NCBI GenBank assembly: GCA_020635235.1
Contig: JACKAF010000003.1
Span: 248,001-312,000 of the forward strand
DNA length: 64,000 nt
Direction: 5' to 3'
Origin: Pseudobdellovibrionaceae bacterium
GTDB lineage: Bacteria > Bdellovibrionota > FAC87 > UBA2466 > JACKAF01
In this document: piece by piece, positions 1 through 8,321 of the stretch
Layout of the letters: every line of letters begins with the position of its first letter
Numbering within the stretch: the first letter of the stretch is position 1
Made by a program: the position numbers and the translations under genes
The notes under the pieces: generated by a model
Told to the model about the DNA's origin: nothing
Seen by the model: only the letters and a program-made list of their open reading frames with translations
Database searches by the model: none

Positions 1-502
1 TTCCTTGTGTGGGGCGTTCCAACGGCGTGCCAGCGAACACCTCACGGCGGAGTGCGAGGCCGCCCAAGCGTGTATTTACGTTCTTAATGTGTTGAATAGC
101 CGCCAGATTTTCTTGCATCAGTGACTTGAATTCTTTTTCGCTAAAAGAAGGCTTTGTCAGAAACTCCGTGATCAAATCCAGGAAAGCATCGGTATTCTCT
201 TTTATAACTTCGCCGCTGAATTCTATCGTGTCGTGGCTGGCGGATCCGGAAATCGCGCCTCCCATGCGTTCCAAGGTACTTTGGAAAGTTGCCCGATCTT
301 TGGTTTGAGTGCCGCGTAGCAGAAGTTCCGCAATTGTGGTGGCGATTCCCGTCTTGTCCATTGGATCTTCGGAGGAGCCTGACTGAACGACGATTTCAAT
401 GGTGGTCGTTAGCAGCGTTGGGTCCTCTTCGTAAAGCAGCTTCGGCCCCGCCCAGACAACTTCCGCGCTAATCAGACACAAAATGAGTAGAAAACGCTTC
501 AT
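1..502 (-). CDS. M16 family peptidase-like protein, degenerate subunit (partial, 3' end outside window)
   Basis: The gene enters the window at its ATG (500-502, minus strand) and runs off the left edge, so only about 167 N-terminal residues are visible. It begins with a signal peptide (MKRFLLILCLISAEVVWA) followed by an M16 (pitrilysin/insulinase) N-terminal domain. At the place where active M16 enzymes carry HxxEH, this protein reads GIATTIAELLLRG, so the zinc ligands and the catalytic Glu are missing. Its ATG overlaps the stop of the upstream catalytic M16 gene by four bases (ATGA). Family knowledge: bacterial M16B enzymes often work as a heterodimer of an active and an inactive subunit. 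I infer that role here, in the periplasm. Confidence 0.85.
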   Translation of the reverse strand, partial: MKRFLLILCLISAEVVWAGPKLLYEEDPTLLTTTIEIVVQSGSSEDPMDKTGIATTIAELLLRGTQTKDRATFQSTLERMGGAISGSASHDTIEFSGEVIKENTDAFLDLITEFLTKPSFSEKEFKSLMQENLAAIQHIKNVNTRLGGLALRREVFAGTPLERPTQG

Positions 503-1869
503 GACTTCTTTCCTCCGCGTTTGGCGGGTCTAATAACGACGATAGTACGTTGTTTTTTGTTCAGGTGCTGTTTCGCCGCCTTCTGTAGATCTACTGGGGT
601 CAGTTTTTCAAAAGCTGAGAGCATTTTGAATCCCAACAGGTAATCTCCGCTTAGAACAAGGTATTCCCCGAGCATGTTGGCCAGGCTTGAGTTGCTGCCT
701 ATGTTGCCATACATATCGAGCTTTTCCTGATTCAGCGCACGCTGAAAGTCTTTTTCGGAAATCTGCTTTTTCTGAAGCCGTGCCACTTCTTGATCAATAA
801 TGGCAAGGGCTTGTTCTGCTCGGTGCTTCTCCGAAAGACTGACTACAAATTCGAAAAGGTCCGGCCGGCTACTCGGGGCACCGTTGGCGCTGACAGCGAT
901 ACCTGGATCCACCAAGAGCTTGCGCAATCGCCCCTCCATGCCTGTAGAGAGGTGAGTGGCCAGTAGGGCAAGCGAGGTGAAGTCCGGAGAGGAAACGGTG
1001 GGGATTCGGTACCCCACTAAAAGGGAATCGGAGGTTGCCTGTTTGTGGCGTGTATATATCTTGCGTTCTTTCGTTTGCGGAGGTTCTTCGGGAACTTTGT
1101 GCCGTGGGACCTCCTGCGACTTCATCTCGCCGTAGTATTTGGTGACCAAGGACATCAGTTTTCCCGCATCGACATCCCCAATCACGATGAGAGTGGCGTT
1201 GTTGGGTGCGTAATAAGTTTTGTAAAAATAGTTGGCCTCTTCGAGTGTAAAGCCTTTGATCTCCTTCTCACTTCCTAGGACCGTAAAACGGAACGGAGCG
1301 ACCTTAAAAACACCGTCCAGAAGCTGATCAAAACCGACACTGACCGGCGAATCCAGGTGGCGTCGCAACTCCCCGACTACTGCCCCCTTTTCGCGTTCAA
1401 AAAGGGCCGGGGTAATCTGCAGGTTTTGCATCCGATCCGACTCAAGCGTCATGAGGGCCTCGAGCTGATCCGAAGGCACACTCTCGTAATAGTTCGTGCG
1501 GTAAAAATAGGTCGACGCGTTTTGCCCGGTGCCTCCCATCCTCGAGATAAGCTTGTCGAAAACGCCATCTGGGTATTTCGCTGTACCGCGGAACATCATG
1601 TGCTCAAAAAGATGGGCGAGTCCGGTCTTCTTTAGTTTGGCATCAAGTTTTTCATCCAGAGAACCCACTCGAAACCAGACCTGGTAAGTTAAAACCTTGG
1701 CCTGATGCCGAGGTACATGAAGTACCTGCAGCCCATTCTCCAAACGAAATTCTGTTAGCTTGTCTCCGTTGAATAGGGTGTGCTCAGCAACTTTTTGATA
1801 GCTTGCCGATTGGCAATTGAGTGAAAATAGGCAAATAAGCAGTGAAAGCAAAGAGCCAAACAATTTCAT
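499..1869 (-). CDS. M16 family zinc metallopeptidase, catalytic subunit
   Basis: 456 residues. It has an N-terminal signal sequence with a Cys at residue 19 (LFSLNC), which could be a non-standard lipobox. The zinc motif HLFEH lies at residues 86-90, and the third ligand Glu is at 167, 77 residues downstream as in pitrilysin-type enzymes. The rest fits an M16 N-terminal plus C-terminal domain pair. Expected role: zinc-dependent peptide degradation in the periplasm or at a membrane face; substrates are unknown. The start has a GAGGA ribosome site seven bases upstream. It is translationally coupled (4-base overlap) to the degenerate M16 partner downstream. Confidence 0.92.
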   Translation of the reverse strand: MKLFGSLLSLLICLFSLNCQSASYQKVAEHTLFNGDKLTEFRLENGLQVLHVPRHQAKVLTYQVWFRVGSLDEKLDAKLKKTGLAHLFEHMMFRGTAKYPDGVFDKLISRMGGTGQNASTYFYRTNYYESVPSDQLEALMTLESDRMQNLQITPALFEREKGAVVGELRRHLDSPVSVGFDQLLDGVFKVAPFRFTVLGSEKEIKGFTLEEANYFYKTYYAPNNATLIVIGDVDAGKLMSLVTKYYGEMKSQEVPRHKVPEEPPQTKERKIYTRHKQATSDSLLVGYRIPTVSSPDFTSLALLATHLSTGMEGRLRKLLVDPGIAVSANGAPSSRPDLFEFVVSLSEKHRAEQALAIIDQEVARLQKKQISEKDFQRALNQEKLDMYGNIGSNSSLANMLGEYLVLSGDYLLGFKMLSAFEKLTPVDLQKAAKQHLNKKQRTIVVIRPAKRGGKKS

Positions 1870-1952
1870 AGGGTGTCCTCTTTCGGTCTCCCATTGTACT
1901 ACAGACCCCTCCAGTTTTCCGGTGGAGGTTTTAGAAAGAAAACAAGTGCGTG

Positions 1953-3395
1953 TTAGGGTGTGCTTCCGGTGCTGTTTTCGGCTGGGGTGGTGTTTCCGGC
2001 GTCTCCCCCGCTTCCGGCGTCTCCGGTGCTTCCGTCAGCCCCGTCTTTCGCTGGCTCTCCTCCACTTTGAGGGGCGTCTCCTGTGGCGGGCTCTTTCTTT
2101 TCAGCTTCCTTGAGCCGGTCGACCAGTTCTTTAGCAGCTCCTTTTTTTTTCCCATCCTCTTTGAGGTCTTCGTTTTCCCCGGCTTCCTCTCTAGCGCGTG
2201 CCACGTCTTTTAACCTCTGCCGGTGTTCGGAGATGCTTGAAGCGTCAATGGCGCCTTCATTAAAGGAGCCGCCACCAAAGGCGAGGCGTAGCCCCAATCT
2301 TCGTTCAGAGTTGGTTCCTACTTTGGTGCCCAGTTCTTCTGCGTACCAGGCAAAATCCAGTTTCATGTATTTGAGATTCAAACCCAATCCGAGCGTGAAG
2401 TTTCCCTGTCGAAACCCGGTGCGCAGGGCGAAGATACGGCCCATCGGCATTTCGACGCCCAGATTAACGTGTTTCCAAAAGCTTCCCGAGCGCGCGCCGA
2501 GTTCTTCGTCGCTTTGCCCGCCGAGCCCGAACTCTGCTAGATCCAGCAAGAAGATGAAATTGTTGATTGGTCCAATTCCTTTGAAGATGGTGTAGCTGCC
2601 CAAAGAGACGTAGCGCGGTAGCTGCGGCGGATTTCCCTGTGCGCTGATCCGGAACGAACTCGCCAAAAGGTTGGTAATGGTCAGCGAAAAACGATGGCCG
2701 AGTGCCCAGGGGAACAAACCTTCGGGGATTTCATAAATTGCGCCCAAATCAAAGTCGATTCCGGCACCGGCGCCGCCCAGGTCCGTAAGTTTGAGGGACG
2801 AGCTGCCGCTTTGAGCAATGTCTGTGGTGGTATAGGTTTTTTTGCCGCCAGCTCGGACGATAAATTTTGTATTGAGCCCTACATGCAGATTGTAGCCCAC
2901 GCTGCGTCCATAACCGATGACAATGCCGGAGTCGGATAGCGCCGCGACTCGGAGTGAGGTGTCCACCCCCGCGCCGGTTACGTCAAAGTTGGCTTTGGTG
3001 TCTGCCAGGAGAAGCCCAATCGCGAAATTCTTTTGCAAATAGTAGGGAAAGAGACCTGCGTTCACGGAAAAGGGTTGGTTTCGGAGTGGATCCAGGTTGG
3101 ATGCCACTGTGCTGATGCTTCCCGAGGATTGGAACGCGCTAACGATGGAGCTGTATTTTGAAATGGCGTTCTGACCGACGGCTAGATTGACGGGCAGCAT
3201 GAGCTGCCAGCCCTCTTCATAAAAACTCAAGCCCGCAGGGTTGTAAAACAACGCATACTCGTCGTTAGAGAGAGAGTAAAAGGCGCCCCCCATTCCCTGC
3301 GCGCGCAAGCTTTTGCTGAGTTTGTAGTACTCGCGGATGGCGAAGGCCGGGTGAGCGGCTGCGACTAAAAGAACTACCAGAATGAACTTTTTCAT
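1953..3395 (-). CDS. Outer-membrane beta-barrel-like protein with long hydrophilic C-terminal tail
   Basis: 480 residues with a cleavable signal peptide ending at AFA. The opening of the mature part (YYKLSKSLRAQGMGGAFYSL, then a YNPAGLSF motif) resembles the FadL/PorV/UPF0164 type of outer-membrane proteins, in which NPAG is common. The middle has the alternating, glycine- and aromatic-rich pattern of a beta barrel. From about residue 394 the chain changes to 87 residues of charged then Gly/Asp/Ser/Thr/Pro-rich sequence with no terminal beta strand, so this tail should hang free. It is seven bases downstream of a lipoprotein gene and is probably cotranscribed with it. The transported substrate, if any, is unknown. 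Confidence 0.75.
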   Translation of the reverse strand: MKKFILVVLLVAAAHPAFAIREYYKLSKSLRAQGMGGAFYSLSNDEYALFYNPAGLSFYEEGWQLMLPVNLAVGQNAISKYSSIVSAFQSSGSISTVASNLDPLRNQPFSVNAGLFPYYLQKNFAIGLLLADTKANFDVTGAGVDTSLRVAALSDSGIVIGYGRSVGYNLHVGLNTKFIVRAGGKKTYTTTDIAQSGSSSLKLTDLGGAGAGIDFDLGAIYEIPEGLFPWALGHRFSLTITNLLASSFRISAQGNPPQLPRYVSLGSYTIFKGIGPINNFIFLLDLAEFGLGGQSDEELGARSGSFWKHVNLGVEMPMGRIFALRTGFRQGNFTLGLGLNLKYMKLDFAWYAEELGTKVGTNSERRLGLRLAFGGGSFNEGAIDASSISEHRQRLKDVARAREEAGENEDLKEDGKKKGAAKELVDRLKEAEKKEPATGDAPQSGGEPAKDGADGSTGDAGSGGDAGNTTPAENSTGSTP

Positions 3396-3402
3396 AATTT
3401 AC

Positions 3403-4161
3403 CTAGTCGGTTGTGAAATCACTGATAATCGCGGCTCGAGCGGCAGCCGCTCCCGCGCCGGCAAGAGCTGCCGGAAAAGTGTTGAAGTTTCCAAACCCGG
3501 CAGCGGACAGCTCGCCAGATATACCGACTAAATTGCCGGAGCAGGTGGTGGCGTCCGAGTCGCACATCCCTTGATCGCCCGCCAAGTCCCCGTCAACGCC
3601 ACCATCGGAGTCAAGATCTAGCTTGGTAATTGCTCCGTTGTTGAAAACCCCGGAGGTACTCGAGGTATTGTCGCAGGTCCCCGCATTGCCGCTTTGGTTG
3701 ATCTGGTCGGATTTTGCGATCCGGGTGGCGCAGTCTAGGAAAATCGAAATTGCTTTAAAGAGGACACTCTCTCTCTCGTTTGTTCCGCCACTTTCCTGCG
3801 TCTTGTAGTTCGTACAATGGGTAACGGCGCTGGCCGCGTCTGAGCCTTTGGTGCTACTCCATGGCACGAGCTCGTTAGCAAGCGCTTCCAACATCCCACT
3901 GGATTTCTGCGTTGTGGTGATCAATTGACTGAGGCCCATTCCCGCTTTGTACATGTACGCTGTGCAGAGCTGCCGAGACTTCAAAGAACCGTCTGACAAC
4001 TGGTTGTAGTAGCTAATTGCGCACGCAATATCGCCGTTGCGGTAGCATTTGAGCGCTTCTTCCAGAATGCCCTGCGTACCCAAATTACTTTGAAAAGGCG
4101 CGTAGATGTTACAGGAGATCAGACTTACCAGGAAGAAAAGGTAAACCACATTTTTTTTCAT
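3403..4161 (-). CDS. Predicted lipoprotein of unknown function, TPR-like N-terminal part
   Basis: 252 residues. The signal peptide ends in a lipobox (SLISC, Cys17). Residues about 30-70 (EEALKCYRNGDIACAISYYN) look like a tetratricopeptide helix pair. A later Asp-rich stretch (LDLDSDGGVDGDLAGD, about residues 181-196) resembles a calcium-binding loop, though I cannot assign it to a family. The C-terminal part is Ala/Gly-rich. It lies directly upstream of the beta-barrel protein gene and probably shares a transcript, which suggests an envelope role. No function is recognised. Confidence 0.7.
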   Translation of the reverse strand: MKKNVVYLFFLVSLISCNIYAPFQSNLGTQGILEEALKCYRNGDIACAISYYNQLSDGSLKSRQLCTAYMYKAGMGLSQLITTTQKSSGMLEALANELVPWSSTKGSDAASAVTHCTNYKTQESGGTNERESVLFKAISIFLDCATRIAKSDQINQSGNAGTCDNTSSTSGVFNNGAITKLDLDSDGGVDGDLAGDQGMCDSDATTCSGNLVGISGELSAAGFGNFNTFPAALAGAGAAAARAAIISDFTTD

Positions 4162-4264
4162 AGTGACTCTTTAGGGTGATGAAAAGTTCCCTAAATTTAT
4201 CACGTGCGAAGAGAGTAAAAAAGAAAAGCTTCGTTAGAGAGCTGCGGCGCTTTGACGCTTCTTG

Positions 4265-4828
4265 CTAGTGAAACCCAAACGAGCTTAATTGGGTCTGCGC
4301 GGCAGAAATCCAATAGGGCGGTAAGCTCGATGGATTGCTGTTCGCGTAATTGATGACTGTTGCGAGCGCTGCTGCTTGAGCCGGTGTTGGCAACGCCGAA
4401 GCGAGCGGGTTTACTACCGTGGAAATCCCGAGTGAAGCGAGCGTGTGCCAAAAGGAATTGACGCAACCCGCAGGCGTCATACCAGTGGTCGGCTGGATTT
4501 GCGGGTTTGAGCACGCGAGGTGCCACTCATTATATTTCTGCGGAATCCAATCGCGATCAAAGTTAGAAGCGCTGCCCAAAAGAGCCTGGATAAAACCTAA
4601 ATCAAACTGACCGGAAGTGGCTGCGGCGACGGTCGCGTCGACTTGGGCCCCAAGATACTCCTCGAGCCCCTTCTGCATTTCCGCTGCGATTTTTTGTAGT
4701 TCAGAGCCAGACGCGTCCGGCTTAATAGGTTGAGCGTCGGTGTCGTCCCCTCCACCGCCACAAGCGGTAAAAAGGAGGAACACGAGGCTGCTAAGGATAG
4801 CGGGTAGTGACGTCTTAATGCGGTTCAT
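4265..4828 (-). CDS. Predicted lipoprotein of unknown function
   Basis: 187 residues. The signal peptide has a clear lipobox (LLFTAC, Cys23) followed by GGGGDD, a flexible acidic linker. The remainder is Ala/Ser/Pro-rich with two further Cys (CSNPQIQPTTGMTPAGC) that could form a disulfide. The start is well supported by GGAGA nine bases upstream of the ATG. It is first of a run of three minus-strand envelope genes (this, the TPR-like lipoprotein, the beta-barrel protein). No family recognised. Confidence 0.7.
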   Translation of the reverse strand: MNRIKTSLPAILSSLVFLLFTACGGGGDDTDAQPIKPDASGSELQKIAAEMQKGLEEYLGAQVDATVAAATSGQFDLGFIQALLGSASNFDRDWIPQKYNEWHLACSNPQIQPTTGMTPAGCVNSFWHTLASLGISTVVNPLASALPTPAQAAALATVINYANSNPSSLPPYWISAAQTQLSSFGFH

Positions 4829-5292
4829 GGCTGATTCTCCTGAGCACGAATCTCTTGGTTCCCTACCTATAAGTAGTGCAAGGCCTGTTCCGAATTTGGG
4901 TTCAATGTGAATTGCTTTGTACTTGCGGTGGATTAGCTAGGATTTGTTTACGCCGTGTACACCCGTGGCGGGTACTTTCACGTGTATACCGCTGACCCCG
5001 AAAAAGGGGCCAGATCCTGAAGCGCTGTATTCTCAATCACTTATTGTGTTTTGAAAGTGTAAAGACCTTCGCCAGTGTTTCAAGGCCCTGCTAAGTACTG
5101 AAGAATGCGTCGATTAATCGGTCTCGCCGTCCCGTTGCGTACGCTTTGCAGACACCCTGTCTAGGGCGTATTCAGCGTGAATAACACTGGGGAATTCTGG
5201 CAAAGAATTTGTAACTCTCAATTTACAAGGGAATTGCAGTCTACCGGGTGCCTTCCGGGACCGCGATGTTTTGTTTTTTCGGGGGAAATAAA
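4829..5292. other. 464-base gene-free stretch between divergent lipoprotein genes
   Basis: Both flanking genes point away from this stretch, so it should hold their promoters, but I see no convincing -35/-10 pair. A short CCCC-GAAAAA-GGGG inverted repeat sits at 4996-5009. No RNA gene or reading frame with coding character was seen. Confidence 0.4.
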
Positions 5293-5931
5293 ATGAAGTC
5301 AGTTCGGTTTTTACTACCTTTGCTAGTCCTTCCATTTTTAATGGCTTGTCAGGAAGAGCTTCCTGATCGCAGCAGCCAACGCCTTAACCTTATTGGTGAC
5401 GGGTCAGGAACCAACACCTTTATGCTCGGATGTTTGGAGCAAGTTACCGCAGACGTGAAAGCCGGTAAAATCACCCAGGCCGATCTCACTCAAGCGACGA
5501 ATGCTTGTCGATTCGATGCCAAGGGAGTTTCCAGCAGCGTCCGGCAGGCGGGCGGGGCCCGTGGCTTTCATAGCGCTTGGGCAGCCGTGAGTTCCTGGTG
5601 GAACACCGGTAGCTGGTGGCCCGGCTATCAAGAGAACTGTGAATTTAACAATGGTGGTTATAGCTGTATGAACTACGATTATTACTACCCTTGGTACTAT
5701 ACGCCGTCGTCCTTGTCTGCTTACTACAATATCGACTTTTCATTGTTTTGTGGCGTGTCAAGCTTCTCGCTGCTTTGCAATTACTTTGGTTACTACGGGG
5801 GTTACGTGAATAACTGCTCGAAGTGCCAGTATTACCCGACGCGTCGTAAACGTCGCCGCTGCCTGGAGATCAACGGATGCTTTGCGACAAGCGTTAGTAC
5901 AGTGAGTTTTGACGATACGAACGAAGACTAA
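5293..5931 (+). CDS. Predicted lipoprotein, Tyr/Trp/Cys-rich, unknown function
   Basis: 212 residues from the ATG at 5293, which has GGGGG eight bases upstream and opens directly on a lipoprotein signal peptide (LPFLMAC, Cys19). A longer reading with an ATG at 5248 puts 15 extra residues before the signal and is unlikely. Residues about 100-190 are extremely rich in Tyr, Trp, Asn, Gly and Cys, with SWWNTGSWWPGY and MNYDYYYPWYY. A basic patch (PTRRKRRRC) follows. The many Cys suggest disulfide bonding outside the cytoplasm. No family recognised; it may be a surface or matrix protein (inference). Confidence 0.7.
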   Translation: MKSVRFLLPLLVLPFLMACQEELPDRSSQRLNLIGDGSGTNTFMLGCLEQVTADVKAGKITQADLTQATNACRFDAKGVSSSVRQAGGARGFHSAWAAVSSWWNTGSWWPGYQENCEFNNGGYSCMNYDYYYPWYYTPSSLSAYYNIDFSLFCGVSSFSLLCNYFGYYGGYVNNCSKCQYYPTRRKRRRCLEINGCFATSVSTVSFDDTNED

Positions 5932-5955
5932 ACTCTCCATTATTACTCCGTCTAA

Positions 5956-5981
5956 GGGCACGGGGCAGCCGCCCCGTGCCC
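5956..5981. terminator. Perfect GC-rich hairpin downstream of the Tyr-rich lipoprotein gene
   Basis: An 11-base perfect stem (GGGCACGGGGC / GCCCCGTGCCC) with a four-base loop starts 25 bases after the stop at 5931. There is no T-run after it, so it is either a weak intrinsic terminator or an RNA-stabilising 3' hairpin. Confidence 0.5.
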
Positions 5982-6123
5982 GACTACTCTAGCTCACAGA
6001 CTTTTCTGAAATGACAATTTCCATGCTCGGCGGTATCTACTAAAATGATCAGGTAGAACCCAAATTACAACTTAACACCTGCTGGGACTGGCGCGTTGCC
6101 CCGCGCTGCGTCGGGGAGAGGGC

Positions 6124-7686
6124 GTGGAAAAAGAGCTTCACCAAAAAACGGAACGGCGCGGTCGCGCCGGCGACAAGATTCTTTCTTTGGAGGCCCTGAC
6201 CGAGGCCCTTGAAGTAGAGAAAGCGCACGGGAAAAAGATCGTTCAGTGCCACGGCGTGTTTGATCTACTTCATCCCGGCCATATCAGGCACTTGGCGGAA
6301 GCCAAAACCCTCGGTGACATCCTTGTGGTCTCGCTGACCAAAGACCAGCATGTAAATAAGGGTCCGGGCCGCCCTGCATTTAACATCCACTTGCGTGCAG
6401 AATCGATCGCTGCACTCCAATGCGTGGACTATGTGACCATCAGCGACTTTCCCACTGCGGTGGAGATGATTTCGGCCCTACGTCCGGACGTTTATGTAAA
6501 GGGCGCGGACTACGAGGAAAAGGGCAAGGATCTCACGAAAGGCATTTACGCTGAAGAGGAAGCCGTCCGACGCGCCGGTGGCATTCTTCACTTCACCCAC
6601 GATATTACCTTTAGCTCGACCGAGATTCTCAACAAGAACTTTGGGGTGTATCCGGAGCACGCACGCCAGTATCTAAAACACTTTAGAAACCAGTACAGGC
6701 CGGATGACATTATCGATCAGCTCAAGGCGCTGAAAGATCTAAAGGTGTTGGTTCTTGGCGATACGATTGTGGACGAGTACCACTACTGCCAGCCCTTGGG
6801 TAAGTCTCCGAAGGAAACCATCGTATCTACCCGCTACCTTAGCGAGGAAGGGTTTGCGGGCGGGATTCTTGCCTGTGCTAATCACATTGCGGCTTTCTCC
6901 GATCATGTGGATCTTTTAACCATTCTTGGTTCTAAAGATCCCAAAACCCAATTCATCGAAAGTCAGCTCAACTCCAAAATTCGTAACCGGTTTTTCTACC
7001 GCGAGGACGCCTGCACGAATATCAAAAGACGCTTTGTGGAACCTGCTTTCCTCACGAAAATGTTCCAGGTTTCTTTCCTGACTGACAGCGATCTATCGGA
7101 GCCTCTTACTGAAGAAATTATCGGGCTCCTTGAAGAGACCCTTCCAAACTATGACGTGGTGGTAGTTGCCGACTACGGACACGGGTTCTTGAACCGGGAT
7201 ATCATCGGTACTCTGGGAGAAAAGTCACCCTACTTGGCGCTAAACGTTCAGACCAATAGCGCCAATCAGGGTTATAACTTAGTCACCAAGTACCCTCAGG
7301 CGGACTATATTTCTATCGATGAACCCGAGCTGCGTTTGGCTATGCAGCAGAAGTATACTCCGGTGCACGATCTCATTGAGCAGTTTGCCCGGCGTTACCC
7401 CGAGACAACGATCACGATTACTCGAGGGCACAACGGTTCTATTACCCGAACCCCGAAAGGTGAGCTTTTTGAGGCCCTTTCCGTTTCAAGTAAAATTGTG
7501 GATCGCGTAGGTGCTGGGGACGCCTATTTTGCTGTTACCTCGCTACTGGCCGCAAAGGGCGCGGGTCCTGAAGTGATCGGTTTTGTGGGGAATGCTGTCG
7601 GAGCGATGGCGGTTGAGATCGTCTGCAACCGTTCTAGCGTTCAAGCTGTACCGGTATTCAAGTTTGTAAAATCCTTGCTGTCTTAA
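6124..7686 (+). CDS. HldE-like bifunctional sugar nucleotidyltransferase/kinase with reversed domain order
   Basis: 520 residues, GTG start with GGAG six bases before it. An N-terminal nucleotidyltransferase domain (about 35-170) shows GVFDLLHPGH with the HxGH motif at 50-53 and VKGADY, as in HldE/RfaE nucleotidyltransferases. A PfkB-family kinase domain (about 205-515) carries the catalytic GAGD at 463-466. In E. coli HldE the kinase comes first, so the order here is inverted. Known family chemistry: phosphorylation of a heptose 7-phosphate at C1 and later transfer of a nucleotide to the sugar 1-phosphate. Its operon partners (SIS isomerase and E1-type enzymes) suggest an activated, possibly modified, heptose-like sugar for surface glycans. 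The exact substrate and nucleotide are unknown. Confidence 0.85.
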   Translation: MEKELHQKTERRGRAGDKILSLEALTEALEVEKAHGKKIVQCHGVFDLLHPGHIRHLAEAKTLGDILVVSLTKDQHVNKGPGRPAFNIHLRAESIAALQCVDYVTISDFPTAVEMISALRPDVYVKGADYEEKGKDLTKGIYAEEEAVRRAGGILHFTHDITFSSTEILNKNFGVYPEHARQYLKHFRNQYRPDDIIDQLKALKDLKVLVLGDTIVDEYHYCQPLGKSPKETIVSTRYLSEEGFAGGILACANHIAAFSDHVDLLTILGSKDPKTQFIESQLNSKIRNRFFYREDACTNIKRRFVEPAFLTKMFQVSFLTDSDLSEPLTEEIIGLLEETLPNYDVVVVADYGHGFLNRDIIGTLGEKSPYLALNVQTNSANQGYNLVTKYPQADYISIDEPELRLAMQQKYTPVHDLIEQFARRYPETTITITRGHNGSITRTPKGELFEALSVSSKIVDRVGAGDAYFAVTSLLAAKGAGPEVIGFVGNAVGAMAVEIVCNRSSVQAVPVFKFVKSLLS

Positions 7687-7703
7687 GTCCGTTTGGGGGT
7701 CCT

Positions 7704-8321
7704 ATGTCGTGGAACGAATTCCAGTCGTTGACTGATTTCAACAGCAGTTTGCAGAAAGTGCGGGTAGTCGTTCGAGACCGCAACGTGGTATTGCCGGCGG
7801 AAGGCCTGAAAATGGCGATCAAAATGATCCAGGCCGTGGATCAAACCGCAAAGAAGGTGGTGTTGGTCGGTAATGGGGGAAGTGCGGCCATTGCCAGTCA
7901 CCAGGCGGTGGATCTTTGGAAGAACGGTGGGATACGCGCGACCGCCTTCAATGACGCTTCACTGCTTACTTGCCTCGCAAACGACTGCGGCTATGAGAAT
8001 GCATTTTCAAAATCGGTGGAAATGTTTTGTGATCCGGGAGATTTGCTGATTGCAATCAGCAGCAGTGGAAAATCGGAAAACATACTTAATGCTGTTAGAT
8101 CCGCTCGGCTTCGTGGGTGTTCCGTTATCACTCTTTCTGGTTTTAAACCGGACAACCCTTTGAGTGCTATGGGAGATCTTAACTTTTACGTGCCTTCCGA
8201 GCGCTATGGTACGGTTGAAGTAGCGCATTTGTTGCTGATTCACGCAGCCGTTGACGAAGTCATTCAGCTCAAGAAAAAAGAAGTGAAATCCCGCCGCCAG
8301 AGACAGGAGATTAATATTTGA
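7704..8321 (+). CDS. SIS-domain protein, GmhA-like phosphosugar isomerase
   Basis: 205 residues. The fold signature GNGGSAA is followed by SHQAVDL and a phosphate-binding ISSSGKS loop, all in the positions seen in sedoheptulose-7-phosphate isomerase GmhA. His of the SHQ motif and a late His (VEVAHLLLIH) are kept. The residue aligning with catalytic Glu65 of GmhA appears to be Asp. Expected reaction: aldose/ketose isomerisation of a phosphorylated sugar that feeds the adjacent kinase/nucleotidyltransferase. The ATG lies 17 bases after the upstream stop, behind GGGGGT. Its TGA overlaps the TTG start of the next gene. Confidence 0.85.
   Translation: MSWNEFQSLTDFNSSLQKVRVVVRDRNVVLPAEGLKMAIKMIQAVDQTAKKVVLVGNGGSAAIASHQAVDLWKNGGIRATAFNDASLLTCLANDCGYENAFSKSVEMFCDPGDLLIAISSSGKSENILNAVRSARLRGCSVITLSGFKPDNPLSAMGDLNFYVPSERYGTVEVAHLLLIHAAVDEVIQLKKKEVKSRRQRQEINI

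Noticed and set aside
2083..2595. Open frame of 170 codons antisense to the barrel protein gene
   Set aside because: Ser/Pro-rich translation is the complement of the real gene's coding bias.
4996..5009. Hairpin CCCC-GAAAAA-GGGG as a terminator
   Set aside because: Only four pairs, no T-run, and it lies upstream of both flanking genes.
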